Source: an uncultured Aquitalea sp. (GTDB lineage Bacteria > Pseudomonadota > Gammaproteobacteria > Burkholderiales > Chromobacteriaceae). From it: 64,000 nt of DNA. The translations under genes and the position numbers were made by a program. Below, piece after piece: positions 1 to 9,308 of this stretch (position 1 is its first letter; each line of letters starts with the position of its first letter). The notes beneath the pieces were generated by a model, which ran no database searches, was not told the origin of the DNA, and was given only the letters and a program-made list of their open reading frames with translations. The stretch spans positions 124,001 to 188,000 of the forward strand of contig NZ_CAMFLA010000002.1 in the NCBI RefSeq assembly GCF_945957525.1, written 5' to 3'.

Positions 1-2073
1 CTGACGCTGGAAGATCTGGATGTCAGTCCGCCGTCGCCGGGCGCGCTCGATCTGGGCACCTTGCCCTCACTGGACCTTTCCGTGCCGGTGGCCGGTGAGC
101 TGACCCTGGACGATGTGCTGCCGGACCTGGGCAAGCCCGTGCGGGCGGAGCCTCCCGCAACGGCGCTGTTTCAGCCGCCCGCGCCGGTAGCGATTGCACA
201 GTCGCTGCCGGAAATGCCGGCGGTGGCGGTAGATGGTTTTGAATTCACGTTGGACGAAGAGCCTGGGCAGACGGACTCCTTCGCCGGCATGCAAGTTAGC
301 TGGGACGCGCCCGCTGAGCCTGCTGCTGCCGCGCCGGTAGAGTTGGTGCATCATGTGGCCGGCGAATCCAATGTGGCGGACGGCCTGGATCAGTTGCTTT
401 CCAGCCTCAACGCGCTGCAAGGCGATGTGCCGCCGGAGGAGGCGGTAAATCACTTGCTGGCCGACGCGGAGCCTGGCGATGCTGTTTGGCCTGCACCGGA
501 TAATGTCTTGTCGCTGCCGCATGTTGAGGCAAGCCATGAGGCGGCGCACGAGCTGGCCTCTGCCGGTTTTGCCGCGGAGATGCCTGAGGCTGCGGCCTCT
601 ACGCCGGAAGAGGCATTGCCTGTCTTGTCGCTTGAGGCGCACGAGGCGGAATCAGTATTGCCGCCTCAAGCCGCGGCAGGCGAGCCGCCGGAGGTCGTGG
701 CAGGGCGCCAGCCCGCCGCCGAAACCGCGCAGCTTGTGCCGGAAAGTCATGCCTTTTCGGAGTCTCACGCCGTTGCCGGCGACTTGCCGACGCTGGAGCA
801 TGCTTTTGATGCCGGCGTTTCGGATATGCCCGCAGCCATCGAGCATATCTCCTTGGACAGTCTGCCCACCGGTGTGCTTGGCGGTGGTTTGGGACTGGCC
901 GCGGCATACGAGGCGGAAGCGCCCACGTCCGCCGAGCCGGTGCTGCATCACCCGCTGGACGAGGTGCTGCGTGCTGCTGAGGCGACGTTGGCCGAAGAGC
1001 GGAAGGGTATGACACCCGTCCCCGCGGTCGATGCGCCAGATGAAGATGAATGGACGCCGGCCAGTGAGGTGGATCACCAAAGCGAAACCGAAGACCCTTT
1101 GCAAGAAGGCCTGCCGCAAACTGGTCTGGAGCGTCGCGTACCGGATAGCCTGAGTGCGCCGTCGCCGCAACTATTGCATCCGCCTCATCTGGATGCGGCT
1201 GCGCCTGTCGCGGAGGAGATGCGCGCCAGCGAGGAGTGGCCTGCCGCGCATGAAGTGGGGCGTGAAAACGAGGCTGAGACAGAAGCCGAGGCTGCGCCGC
1301 CTGCTCCCGTGTCGATGCAAGTGGATACCTTGTTTGGCGAATCGCCTTTCGCTAGCGAGCGTGCGGCTGCCTTGCAGGCGTCAAGCCCACTTGAGCCTGA
1401 GCATGCCTTGCCGGTTGCCGCAACACCGGATGCGTTACCGGTACTGAGCGAGGAACCGGCGCTGGACGCTGCCGTAGAGCTTGTGCCGCAAGACGCACCG
1501 GCTGAGGTTGAGGCACCGGCCACCCCGCAAGCCATGTTGGCCGAAATCGATGAGCCCGAGCCGCAAGCCTTGCCGATACTGACTGAAGAGGCGGCAAGCG
1601 ACCATGTGGACGAGCCGTTTGCGCTGGAGGCAGGTGTGCTGGCCGGGGGCGCGATGGCGCTGGCGGCAGCTGGCGTGGCCCAGGTGGCTGGTCAGGACGC
1701 TGTTGTGCAAACGGATACGGCGCGCAAGGGTGTTTCCGTGCTGAGCGTTTCCGCTATGAGTTCCCAAGCGACTTCAGCGCAGATGATGCAGCCGCAGTCG
1801 CAGGATCACACCATTGCAGTGGTGGACGAAAAGGCGCTGGTGGATGCCATGTATGAAAAACTGCTGCCGCGCATGAAGGTGGAGCTGACATTGTGGTTGC
1901 AGGACGCGCTGGAAATGCAGGCCAAGAGCATGCTGTCCGGCGTGATGCAGCAGCTCAAGGAAGATTACGACATGTTGTTTGGCGACACGCTGCGGGAGAG
2001 CCTGCGACAGGCCATCATCGCGCTGGGCCGCGAGCAACAGGATGAACAGGATAAAAGGGAAGGTAAGCACTAA
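1..2073 (+). CDS. Large acidic Ala/Glu/Pro-rich protein of unknown function (5' partial)
   Basis: The reading frame is open from base 1, so the true start lies upstream; the first in-frame TTG at 61 is unlikely to be the start. About 600 residues are low-complexity and strongly acidic, rich in Ala, Glu, Pro and Val, with loosely repeated phrases such as LPVLS, LPILTEE and AALDLG-like segments. Only the last ~85 residues look folded: a predicted helical block (KALVDAMYEKLLPRMKVEL onward) ending in a charged tail. I see no membrane segment. The stop TAA overlaps the ATG of the next gene (TAATG), suggesting translational coupling to the adenosyltransferase. I do not recognise the family; the C-terminal helical block recalls DUF2486-like betaproteobacterial proteins but this is weak. 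Confidence 0.75.
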   Translation: MTLEDLDVSPPSPGALDLGTLPSLDLSVPVAGELTLDDVLPDLGKPVRAEPPATALFQPPAPVAIAQSLPEMPAVAVDGFEFTLDEEPGQTDSFAGMQVSWDAPAEPAAAAPVELVHHVAGESNVADGLDQLLSSLNALQGDVPPEEAVNHLLADAEPGDAVWPAPDNVLSLPHVEASHEAAHELASAGFAAEMPEAAASTPEEALPVLSLEAHEAESVLPPQAAAGEPPEVVAGRQPAAETAQLVPESHAFSESHAVAGDLPTLEHAFDAGVSDMPAAIEHISLDSLPTGVLGGGLGLAAAYEAEAPTSAEPVLHHPLDEVLRAAEATLAEERKGMTPVPAVDAPDEDEWTPASEVDHQSETEDPLQEGLPQTGLERRVPDSLSAPSPQLLHPPHLDAAAPVAEEMRASEEWPAAHEVGRENEAETEAEAAPPAPVSMQVDTLFGESPFASERAAALQASSPLEPEHALPVAATPDALPVLSEEPALDAAVELVPQDAPAEVEAPATPQAMLAEIDEPEPQALPILTEEAASDHVDEPFALEAGVLAGGAMALAAAGVAQVAGQDAVVQTDTARKGVSVLSVSAMSSQATSAQMMQPQSQDHTIAVVDEKALVDAMYEKLLPRMKVELTLWLQDALEMQAKSMLSGVMQQLKEDYDMLFGDTLRESLRQAIIALGREQQDEQDKREGKH

Positions 2074-2627
2074 TGGGTCACAGGCTTTCGCGCATCGTTA
2101 CGCGCACCGGCGACGATGGCAGCACCGGTCTTGGCGACGGTAGTCGCGTCGGCAAGGACTCCTTGCGCATTCAAGCCTTGGGCGATGTTGACGAGCTCAA
2201 CTCCGTGGTGGGTCTCTTGTTGGCAGAAGACTTGCCGGCTGACGTGTCCGACCGCCTGCTTGCCGTACAGCATGATCTGTTCGATCTGGGCTCCGAGCTG
2301 GCTGTGCCCGGCTACGAAGCCTTGAAAGAAAACCATGTAGCCATGCTTGAGACCTGGGTTGGCGAAATGAATGAACACCTGCCCATGCTCAAAGAGTTCA
2401 TCCTGCCCGGCGGCAGCCGGCAGGCTGCCTTGTCCCATCAGGCGCGCTCGGTCTGCCGCAGAGCGGAGCGCTCTGTCGTGGCGGCCGCGCGAGAGGCGGA
2501 AGTCACCCAGGCGGCGCGTCAGTACCTAAACCGGCTATCGGACGCGCTGTTTGTGCTGGCGCGACATCTCAACAAGCATCTGGGTCGCCCGGACGTGCTG
2601 TGGCAGCCGCATCGTCGGGATGCCTGA
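2073..2627 (+). CDS. Cob(I)alamin adenosyltransferase, PduO/MMAB type
   Basis: Transfers the 5'-deoxyadenosyl group of ATP to cob(I)alamin to make coenzyme B12 in the cytosol. The 184-residue protein is of normal family length and carries the ATR signatures in order: TRTGDDGSTGL (residues 10-20, ATP loop), GDVDELNS (37-44), FILPGGS (about 108-114), the ARSVCRRAER segment (about 124-133) and YLNRLSDALFVLAR near the C-terminus. The ATG shares its A with the upstream stop (TAATG at 2071-2075), which fixes the start. No other cobalamin gene is seen in the window, so it may serve salvage or a B12-dependent enzyme elsewhere. Confidence 0.95.
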   Translation: MGHRLSRIVTRTGDDGSTGLGDGSRVGKDSLRIQALGDVDELNSVVGLLLAEDLPADVSDRLLAVQHDLFDLGSELAVPGYEALKENHVAMLETWVGEMNEHLPMLKEFILPGGSRQAALSHQARSVCRRAERSVVAAAREAEVTQAARQYLNRLSDALFVLARHLNKHLGRPDVLWQPHRRDA

Positions 2628-2678
2628 GTCTGTGCGCTGTGCTTGCTGCTCAGTCTTTACTGAACTGATGGTCTTGTC

Positions 2679-3698
2679 ATGAATCGTGCCGACTTCGACG
2701 CAGCCTCTTACCCCTGGATTCGCGAGGCGTTGCGTGACAGCAACCAAGCCTTGCGGGGGGCGGAAAAGGCGGACTTTTCGCTGTTGTTGGATGAGACCGG
2801 CGAATTCTTGCCCGGCGTCAGCGCGCAGCGCAGCTGTCCGATGTGCGATCAGCCTTCCGCAAGCGCGACCGAGCTGTTTGTGGCGCACGGCATGCATATC
2901 ATGCGCTGCGCTGCTTGCGACTTTATCTACAGTCGCGAGGTGATCCTGCCTGAGGCCGAGCGCGCCCGTTATCGGCATAGCCAGTCCAGTCAGGCCAACC
3001 AGGCCCTGAAAGCCAATGAAGCTTACGCGTTTCTGGAAAAGAAAAAGTCCGAATACATTGTGTCGGTGCTGGAGCAGTTTGCCGCGCCGGGACGACGTTT
3101 GCTGGACGTTGGTTGCTCCAACGGCGCCTTGTTGGCCGAAGCGGCAAGCCGGGGATGGCAAGCTGTGGGCATCGAACTTGGCGCCACGGCGGTAGCCGTG
3201 TGTCGCGAGCGTGGGTTGAACGTGGCTCAGGGGTGTTTTCCGCAGGATTTGCCGGCAGGCTGGCGAGATCAGGACGTGGTGGTGCTGCTGGATGTGCTGG
3301 AGCACCTGCCTGAGCCACGACAAGCTATGTCGGCGATGACGGACTGTCTGAGAGATGGCGGCCTGTTGTTGGTGCAGGTGCCTAATCAGCATAGCCTGCT
3401 GTTGCAGATCGAGCAGGCCGGCAACAACAATTACTGTCATGGGCACTGGAGCTACTTTACGCCAGTCTCCCTGCAACGGTTGATGGATGGTGCGGGTTTT
3501 GACTGTCTGCGCTTGGAAACCTACATCAGCGAACTGGATCGCGTACAAGCGCATGATGCGGCGCGGGTGGCGGCTGCATGGCAAGCGATGGGCGGCGACG
3601 AGCCGTTGACTGCTGAGGCAATGTGGCGGCGGGGGGTGGGCTACAAGATTTTTGGCGTGTTCCGCCGCAGGCGCGGAGCAACAGGATTGTCCTTCTAA
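2679..3698 (+). CDS. Class I SAM-dependent methyltransferase with N-terminal zinc-ribbon
   Basis: A 339-residue protein. Residues about 51-85 hold two CxxC pairs (CPMC and CAAC), the zinc-binding motif seen at the front of many sugar or small-molecule C-methyltransferase-like proteins. The Rossmann SAM-binding core follows: LLDVGCSNGALL (motif I), an acidic end of beta2 at GIELGA, and VVLLDVLEHLPEP (motif post-I/II), matching the Methyltransf_23/UbiG-like group. The C-terminal part has no diagnostic motif. Substrate cannot be inferred. It is 51 bp downstream of the adenosyltransferase and ends just before a strong convergent terminator, so it may be the last gene of that transcript. Confidence 0.85.
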   Translation: MNRADFDAASYPWIREALRDSNQALRGAEKADFSLLLDETGEFLPGVSAQRSCPMCDQPSASATELFVAHGMHIMRCAACDFIYSREVILPEAERARYRHSQSSQANQALKANEAYAFLEKKKSEYIVSVLEQFAAPGRRLLDVGCSNGALLAEAASRGWQAVGIELGATAVAVCRERGLNVAQGCFPQDLPAGWRDQDVVVLLDVLEHLPEPRQAMSAMTDCLRDGGLLLVQVPNQHSLLLQIEQAGNNNYCHGHWSYFTPVSLQRLMDGAGFDCLRLETYISELDRVQAHDAARVAAAWQAMGGDEPLTAEAMWRRGVGYKIFGVFRRRRGATGLSF

Positions 3699-3712
3699 AC
3701 CAGCACATGCAT

Positions 3713-3740
3713 GACAAAGCCCGCGCAAGCGGGCTTTGTC
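3713..3740. terminator. Perfect 12-bp stem-loop between convergent genes
   Basis: GACAAAGCCCGC and GCGGGCTTTGTC form a perfect 12-bp stem around the loop GCAA. It lies between the ends of the methyltransferase and the alpha/beta hydrolase and would stop transcription from both sides, although neither side has a long T tract. Confidence 0.75.
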
Positions 3741-3764
3741 ATGCTGGGGGCGAATAATATGGGT

Positions 3765-4601
3765 TTAGTGCGCGATCAGTGTTTCTTCCTCGGTACCGGC
3801 GCCGATGCAATCCAGCGTTTCCAGCCACGCCAGCAAGCGCGAGGCGGTTTTATCCCAGTGGGTGTCCAGCATCATCATGTGACCCATGTGCGGCAGAATT
3901 TCCGCGCTCACATCCAGGCGCTCAGCGGTGGCTACGACATCCTGCGGCGAAATCAGCGCGTCGTCCGCCGCGCCCAGCACCAGCGTGGGGAGTGGCGCGA
4001 TGGCGCGAATGCCAAGCGGATTCACCAGTGTCATGTCCATCACCGCGCGTTGGCTTTCTTGCTGGCAGTGCTGCATGAGGTAGTCAACGGTATCGTCCGG
4101 CGCGTCGGGGGATAGCAGCATTTCCCGCAGCTCTTCCGCCGCCGGGTCGTAGCGGCCTTGCTGGTAAAGGTTCAGCCCCAGCAGCATGGCCGGAGCCTGC
4201 GCCATCAGGCGCAGGCTGGAGGAAGCCAGTCCGTTGGGCGGCACCGAGGCGAGAAAAGCCGCTGCGGGCAGGCGATGATGGGTCAGATACTGTTGCAGCA
4301 CAAAGCCGCCCATGGAGTGGCCGATCATGATGGGCGCGGCGCGCAAGCGCTTTACCGCGGCGCCAAGATTGCGCACGTAGTCGTCGATGCTGACTGCCGC
4401 CAGGTACTGATGGCCGTCACTGTCGCCGTGGCCTTCCAGGCTGAGGGCCCAGCAGTCAAAGCCGCGTTCGGCAAACCAGGGCATGAAGTGGCGCTGCCAG
4501 CACCAGGCTGCGCAAAAAGCGCCATGGACGAACAAAAGGGGTGGCGATTCGCGCGCCACCCCTTTGGCCGCCTCGTGCAACAACTCGAGGCGTGGCTGCA
4601 T
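3765..4601 (-). CDS. Alpha/beta hydrolase
   Basis: A 278-residue alpha/beta-hydrolase of the lysophospholipase/haloperoxidase-like type. Visible: the oxyanion HG in LLFVHGAF (about residues 22-29), the nucleophile elbow GHSMGG (94-99, Ser96), the acid in LGAADDALIS and the catalytic His in HMGHMMM near the C-terminus. The open frame extends further upstream, but only as an antisense-frame reading of the phoH gene; the ATG at 4601 overlaps the phoH stop (TAATG), so coupling with phoH fixes this start. Substrate unknown. Confidence 0.88.
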   Translation of the reverse strand: MQPRLELLHEAAKGVARESPPLLFVHGAFCAAWCWQRHFMPWFAERGFDCWALSLEGHGDSDGHQYLAAVSIDDYVRNLGAAVKRLRAAPIMIGHSMGGFVLQQYLTHHRLPAAAFLASVPPNGLASSSLRLMAQAPAMLLGLNLYQQGRYDPAAEELREMLLSPDAPDDTVDYLMQHCQQESQRAVMDMTLVNPLGIRAIAPLPTLVLGAADDALISPQDVVATAERLDVSAEILPHMGHMMMLDTHWDKTASRLLAWLETLDCIGAGTEEETLIAH

Positions 4602-6004
4602 TACAGCACCTCGCCGGCGTGGTCCGCCAGCCGCGAGCGTTCGCCGCGCTGCAAGGTGATGTGGCCGGAGTGCTCCCAACCCTTGAAGCGGTCCACCACG
4701 TAAGTCAGGCCGGAGCTGCCTTCGGTCAGATACGGCGTGTCGATTTGCGAGATATTGCCCAGACACACCACCTTGGTGCCAGGGCCAGCGCGGGTGATCA
4801 GTGTTTTCATCTGTTTGGGCGTCAGGTTCTGCGCCTCGTCGATGATCAGGTACTTGTTGAGGAAGGTGCGGCCGCGCATGAAGTTGAGCGATTTCACCTT
4901 GATGCGAGAGCGAACCAGATCGCGGGTGGCGGCCCGGCCCCAGTCGCCGCCATCGTCGTCGCTCTTGTTGAGCACGTCGAGGTTGTCTTCCAGAGCGCCC
5001 ATCCAAGGGGCCATTTTCTCTTCTTCGGTGCCTGGCAGAAAGCCGATATCTTCGCCCACGGGTACGGTAACGCGGGTCATGATGATTTCGGAGTAATGCT
5101 TTTGCTCCAGCGTCATCGCCAGGCCGGCAGCCAGCGTCAGCAGTGTCTTGCCGGTGCCCGCTTGCCCCAGCAGCGTGATGAAGTCTACTTCCGGATCCAT
5201 CAGCAGGTTGAGGGCGAAATTCTGTTCGCGATTGCGCGCGGTGATGCCCCAGACATTGTTCTTCTGGTGGCTGTAATCTTTCAGCGTTTGCAGGACGGCA
5301 GTCTTGCCTTCCACCTGGATGACTCGCGCCTGCAGGGGCTGCGGGCCTTCCTGCCAGATCATCTGGTTGACGTGCAGATTGACTACGTCCGGACCCTTGA
5401 TCTTGTAATAGGTGCGGCCTTGCTCCTGCCAGGATGTTATGTCCTTGCCGTTGCGGTCCCAGAACGCACTGTCGATTTCGCGCGTGCCGGTGTACAGCAG
5501 GTCGGAGTCTTCCAGTACCTTGTCGTTGAAGTAGTCTTCAGCAGCCAGGCCCAGCGCGCGCGCCTTGATGCGCATATTGATGTCTTTGGACACCAGAATC
5601 ACGGCGCGGCCGGCGTAAAGATCTTGCAGCGCCATTACGATGCCGAGGATCTGGTTGTCCGCCTTGCCAACGGGCAAAGAAGGCGGCAGCACGCTGTGAA
5701 TGGCTTGTGTCTGCAGAATCAGCTTGCCGACGGCGGCGTCGCGGCTGGCGCTCTTGAGGGAGATGCCCTCGTCGATTTTCTCTTCCGCGCCACTGATGAT
5801 GTCATCAAGGAAGCGGCTGGCCTGACGCGCATTGCGGGCCACTTCGGACATGCCCTTCTTGTGGGTGTCCAGTTCTTCCAGGGTGATGATGGGGATGAAC
5901 ACATCGTGTTCTTCAAAGCGGTACAGACAGGTAGGGTCGTGCAACAGAACGTTGGTATCCAGAACAAACAACTTGGTGGCCTTGCTCTTTTTGCGGCTTA
6001 CCAT
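4601..6004 (-). CDS. PIN domain-PhoH family ATPase
   Basis: A 467-residue PhoH2-type protein, an ATPase with an N-terminal PIN ribonuclease-like domain, of the kind reported to unwind and cut RNA. Residues about 10-145 are the PIN domain (VLDTNVLLHD, then LEELD and VSKDIN acidic clusters). The C-terminal PhoH ATPase has Walker A GQAGTGKT (280-287) and Walker B YLIIDEAQN (about 387-394), followed by the conserved GNISQIDTPYL segment. Length is typical. The ATG at 6004 is the only sensible start. It leads a two-gene unit with the hydrolase. Confidence 0.93.
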   Translation of the reverse strand: MVSRKKSKATKLFVLDTNVLLHDPTCLYRFEEHDVFIPIITLEELDTHKKGMSEVARNARQASRFLDDIISGAEEKIDEGISLKSASRDAAVGKLILQTQAIHSVLPPSLPVGKADNQILGIVMALQDLYAGRAVILVSKDINMRIKARALGLAAEDYFNDKVLEDSDLLYTGTREIDSAFWDRNGKDITSWQEQGRTYYKIKGPDVVNLHVNQMIWQEGPQPLQARVIQVEGKTAVLQTLKDYSHQKNNVWGITARNREQNFALNLLMDPEVDFITLLGQAGTGKTLLTLAAGLAMTLEQKHYSEIIMTRVTVPVGEDIGFLPGTEEEKMAPWMGALEDNLDVLNKSDDDGGDWGRAATRDLVRSRIKVKSLNFMRGRTFLNKYLIIDEAQNLTPKQMKTLITRAGPGTKVVCLGNISQIDTPYLTEGSSGLTYVVDRFKGWEHSGHITLQRGERSRLADHAGEVL

Positions 6005-6056
6005 GATGGACCCCTTGATCAGTGCAGGACCCGGCGACAGGGCCGGGCGTCTGCGT

Positions 6057-6509
6057 TTAGAGAGTTTTGACGAAGGCGAGCACTTCTTCTGCGTGACCGG
6101 GCACTTTCACGCCTCGCCATTCCCGCGCCACCTTTCCGTCGGCGCCGATGACGAATGTGCTTCGCTCTATGCCCCTTACCTGTTTGCCGTACATATTTTT
6201 CATCTTGATGACAGCGAGGAGGTTACAAACAGTTTCCTCCGAATCGGACAGCAGTTCAAACGGCAGTTCCAGCTTGGCTTTGAAGTTTTCGTGGGACTTC
6301 AGGCTGTCGCGGGACACACCCACTACGTCTGCGCCGGCAGCGGCGAAGTCGGCGTAAAGATCGCGAAACGCCATGCTTTCGTTGGTGCAGCCAGGTGTGT
6401 TGTCTTTGGGGTAGAAGTAGATGACCAGCGGTTTGGCGGCGCTGGACAAGGTGAAAGTTTTGCCCGAAGTGGCGGGCAAAGTGAAGTCGGGGCAGAGATT
6501 GCCTGACAT
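6057..6509 (-). CDS. bcp: Thioredoxin-dependent thiol peroxidase, BCP/PrxQ family
   Basis: Reduces hydroperoxides in the cytosol using thioredoxin. The 150-residue product begins MSGNLCPDF; this ATG (6509) sits 6 nt after AGGAG, whereas the upstream in-frame extension has no ribosome site. The peroxidatic Cys41 is in the canonical TPGCTNE motif. Position +5, where many PrxQ enzymes have the resolving Cys, is Met46; the remaining cysteines are Cys6 and Cys95, so this looks like a one-Cys or atypical two-Cys version. trxB lies 0.7 kb further upstream on the same strand, a sensible partner. Confidence 0.92.
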   Translation of the reverse strand: MSGNLCPDFTLPATSGKTFTLSSAAKPLVIYFYPKDNTPGCTNESMAFRDLYADFAAAGADVVGVSRDSLKSHENFKAKLELPFELLSDSEETVCNLLAVIKMKNMYGKQVRGIERSTFVIGADGKVAREWRGVKVPGHAEEVLAFVKTL

Positions 6510-6587
6510 GCATGACTCCTGTGCGTGGTTGATGTTGTTGGAGTGCATCCGCCTTGCCTTCAGCTTAGCGGAAAAAATCCGTCCTTG

Positions 6588-7238
6588 TCATCCGCCATCC
6601 CTCATGTCGGCCGGCTGGCTCTGATGCCTGCGGATGAGCACCAGCAAGGCTCCGTCGCCGCCCATGGTTTCATCGGCCTGGCAGTAGGCCAGTACCTCGG
6701 GGTGATGACTGAGCCAGGAGCGCACCAGCTTTTTCAGTATGGGCTGCCCGTTGGAGCCAAACCCTTTGCCATGAATGATCCGCAGGCAGGGCCCCCGATG
6801 ACGGGCGCGATGCAGAAACAAGGCTAGCGCTTCTTGCGCCTGATGCCTGTCCATGCCGTGGAGGTCCAGCTGCGCGCCCACCGGCCAGTTGCCGGTGCGA
6901 AGCTTGCGCAAGGTTTGTGCGGGTATGCCTGGGCGGGTGAATTGAGCCTGCTGCTCGATGGGTTCGAACAGGCCGATCATGTGCCGCCAGACTTCATCCT
7001 CGGTCAGTTCCGACATGGGAGAGGTTGCGTGCCGGTGCTTGGGGTGAGGGCTGGGGCGGGGCGGGGCGGGGTGATGGCGTGCGGTGGCGCGCAGCGGTTT
7101 GACGTCGCTGAAGAGTAGCCGGAAATCCGGTTCCGCTTCTTGCTGTTTCGCTGCGGCAAGGTTGGCCGAAGACCGGGCGGGCGCGCTGTCGCGCACCTGC
7201 CCGCGGATGACCTTCAAAGAGTCCTTGAAGGTTTTCAA
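6588..7238 (-). CDS. Smr domain protein
   Basis: About 216 residues from the TTG at 7238. The C-terminal ~80 residues form an Smr (MutS2 C-terminal-like) nuclease domain: LDLHGMDRHQAQ, then RIIHGKGFGSNGQPILKK. The N-terminal half has the typical proteobacterial YdaL/SmrB-like lead (LLKTFKDSLK, FRLLFSDVKPL, a Pro/His-rich linker). No ATG precedes this segment without overlapping trxB, so I chose TTG at 7238, 5 nt after the trxB stop; an ATG at 7016 (MSELTEDEV) would drop the conserved N-terminal part. Role in DNA or RNA cleavage is inferred from the family. Confidence 0.85.
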   Translation of the reverse strand: MKTFKDSLKVIRGQVRDSAPARSSANLAAAKQQEAEPDFRLLFSDVKPLRATARHHPAPPRPSPHPKHRHATSPMSELTEDEVWRHMIGLFEPIEQQAQFTRPGIPAQTLRKLRTGNWPVGAQLDLHGMDRHQAQEALALFLHRARHRGPCLRIIHGKGFGSNGQPILKKLVRSWLSHHPEVLAYCQADETMGGDGALLVLIRRHQSQPADMRDGG

Positions 7239-7243
7239 GAGAC

Positions 7244-8233
<990 letters not shown>

Positions 8234-8315
8234 TTAGCAGCATTGCCATGACAAATCGGCTGTCGGCGTCTACACTCGCAAATGAACGCAGTAATCAGTA
8301 GAGGGAGGTGGGGGC

Positions 8316-8507
8316 ATGAACGGATTAAGTCAAGTGAGTGGTCAGAATGTTTCTTCGGCCAATGAAATCTATGCGCTGAAGAAATCACTACAGGCCAATG
8401 GTCAGTCTGTCCTCTCATTGCTGGACGGCGCAAGCCAGAATGCCGCGCAAATCAACCAGACAGTAAATCCGTCCCATCTGGGGCAGAATGTCGATATCAA
8501 AGCCTGA
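8316..8507 (+). CDS. YjfB-like putative motility peptide
   Basis: A 63-residue protein with a strong ribosome site (GAGGGAGGTG just upstream). Its build, a helix-prone polar N-terminus followed by GQSVLSLLDGAS and a C-terminal HLGQNVDIKA, matches the short YjfB family whose members end in a similar HLGxxID motif and are annotated as putative motility proteins; function is not established. It is monocistronic and followed by a clear terminator. The flagellar stator genes motAB are 46 kb away in the window. Confidence 0.75.
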   Translation: MNGLSQVSGQNVSSANEIYALKKSLQANGQSVLSLLDGASQNAAQINQTVNPSHLGQNVDIKA

Positions 8508-8531
8508 TCTGGCTTGGTGTGAGACAGTGAG

Positions 8532-8560
8532 AAAGGCAGCTTCGGCTGCCTTTTTGTTTT
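8532..8560 (+). terminator. Rho-independent terminator of the YjfB-like gene
   Basis: AAAGGCAGC-TTCG-GCTGCCTTT is a perfect 9-bp stem with a stable tetraloop followed by T-rich sequence, 24 nt after the stop. Confidence 0.9.
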
Positions 8561-8610
8561 GCTGTAAGAACGGATTGTCCTGCGCGACTCACGCACAAGG
8601 AGGTGGCGCA

Positions 8611-9240
8611 ATGAGACGAGCGATAGCGCTGATGTGTTTGTGGGTCGGCTTGGCGCGGGCCGGCGGAGCTGTGATGGTGCCAGGCTGGGCGGCCTATCAG
8701 TCTGGTGATTATGCAACCGCTGTCAAACAGTTTCAGGCGGCGGCCGTGCGGGGCGACCGTGTGGCGCAATATGACTTGGCAATGATGTACTGGCGCGGCG
8801 AGGGCGTAGGTGTGGACAAATCGGCTGCACTGGCATGGTTGGAAAAATCAGCAGCGAACAGGCTGTCGTCGGCTGAGTTTGCGCTGGGGCAGGTTTATGA
8901 GTCCGGCGACGGCGTGGTCAAGGATCTTGTCAAAGCGACGCTGTGGTTTGAAAAGGCTGCGGCGCAGGGTCATCGAGATGCACAGGTCAGCGCCGGGACG
9001 CAATACTATCTTGGGCGCGGAGCAGTGCAGGATTATCGCAAGGCAGCGCACTGGTATTTGTTGGCTGCCAAGCAAGGAGATGTAGGCGCGCAGTATCTGG
9101 TGGGCAGCATGTACGAGCATGGCGATGGTTTGCCGAAGGATTGGAAGCTGGCGGTGAAGTGGTATGCCGCCGCTGCGGCGCAGGGCGATGTCGGTGGCGG
9201 CGTGAAAGCCAGGAGTTTGCAGGCGGAGCATGCCCGTTGA
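8611..9240 (+). CDS. Sel1-repeat (TPR-like) protein with signal peptide
   Basis: A 209-residue secreted or periplasmic solenoid protein. The ATG at 8611 follows AAGGAGGTG at good spacing; the frame stays open upstream but without a start that fits. Residues 1-20 (MRRAIALMCLWVGLARAGG) form a signal peptide. At least four Sel1 repeats of about 36 residues follow, with the usual A-x-x-W-x-x-K-A-A-x-x-G pattern (for example FEKAAAQGHRDAQ and YLLAAKQGDVGAQY). These repeats mediate protein contacts; the partner cannot be told. Confidence 0.88.
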   Translation: MRRAIALMCLWVGLARAGGAVMVPGWAAYQSGDYATAVKQFQAAAVRGDRVAQYDLAMMYWRGEGVGVDKSAALAWLEKSAANRLSSAEFALGQVYESGDGVVKDLVKATLWFEKAAAQGHRDAQVSAGTQYYLGRGAVQDYRKAAHWYLLAAKQGDVGAQYLVGSMYEHGDGLPKDWKLAVKWYAAAAAQGDVGGGVKARSLQAEHAR

Positions 9241-9258
9241 ATGAAATGTGGCTTTTTA

Positions 9259-9294
9259 ATGAACAAAGCCCGGCTTCGGCCGGGCTTTGTTCAT
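9259..9294. terminator. 16-bp bidirectional terminator hairpin
   Basis: ATGAACAAAGCCCGGC-TTCG-GCCGGGCTTTGTTCAT is a perfect 16-bp stem between two converging genes, with TTTTTAA to its left. Confidence 0.88.
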
Positions 9295-9308
9295 GGTTCA
9301 GTGCGGAG

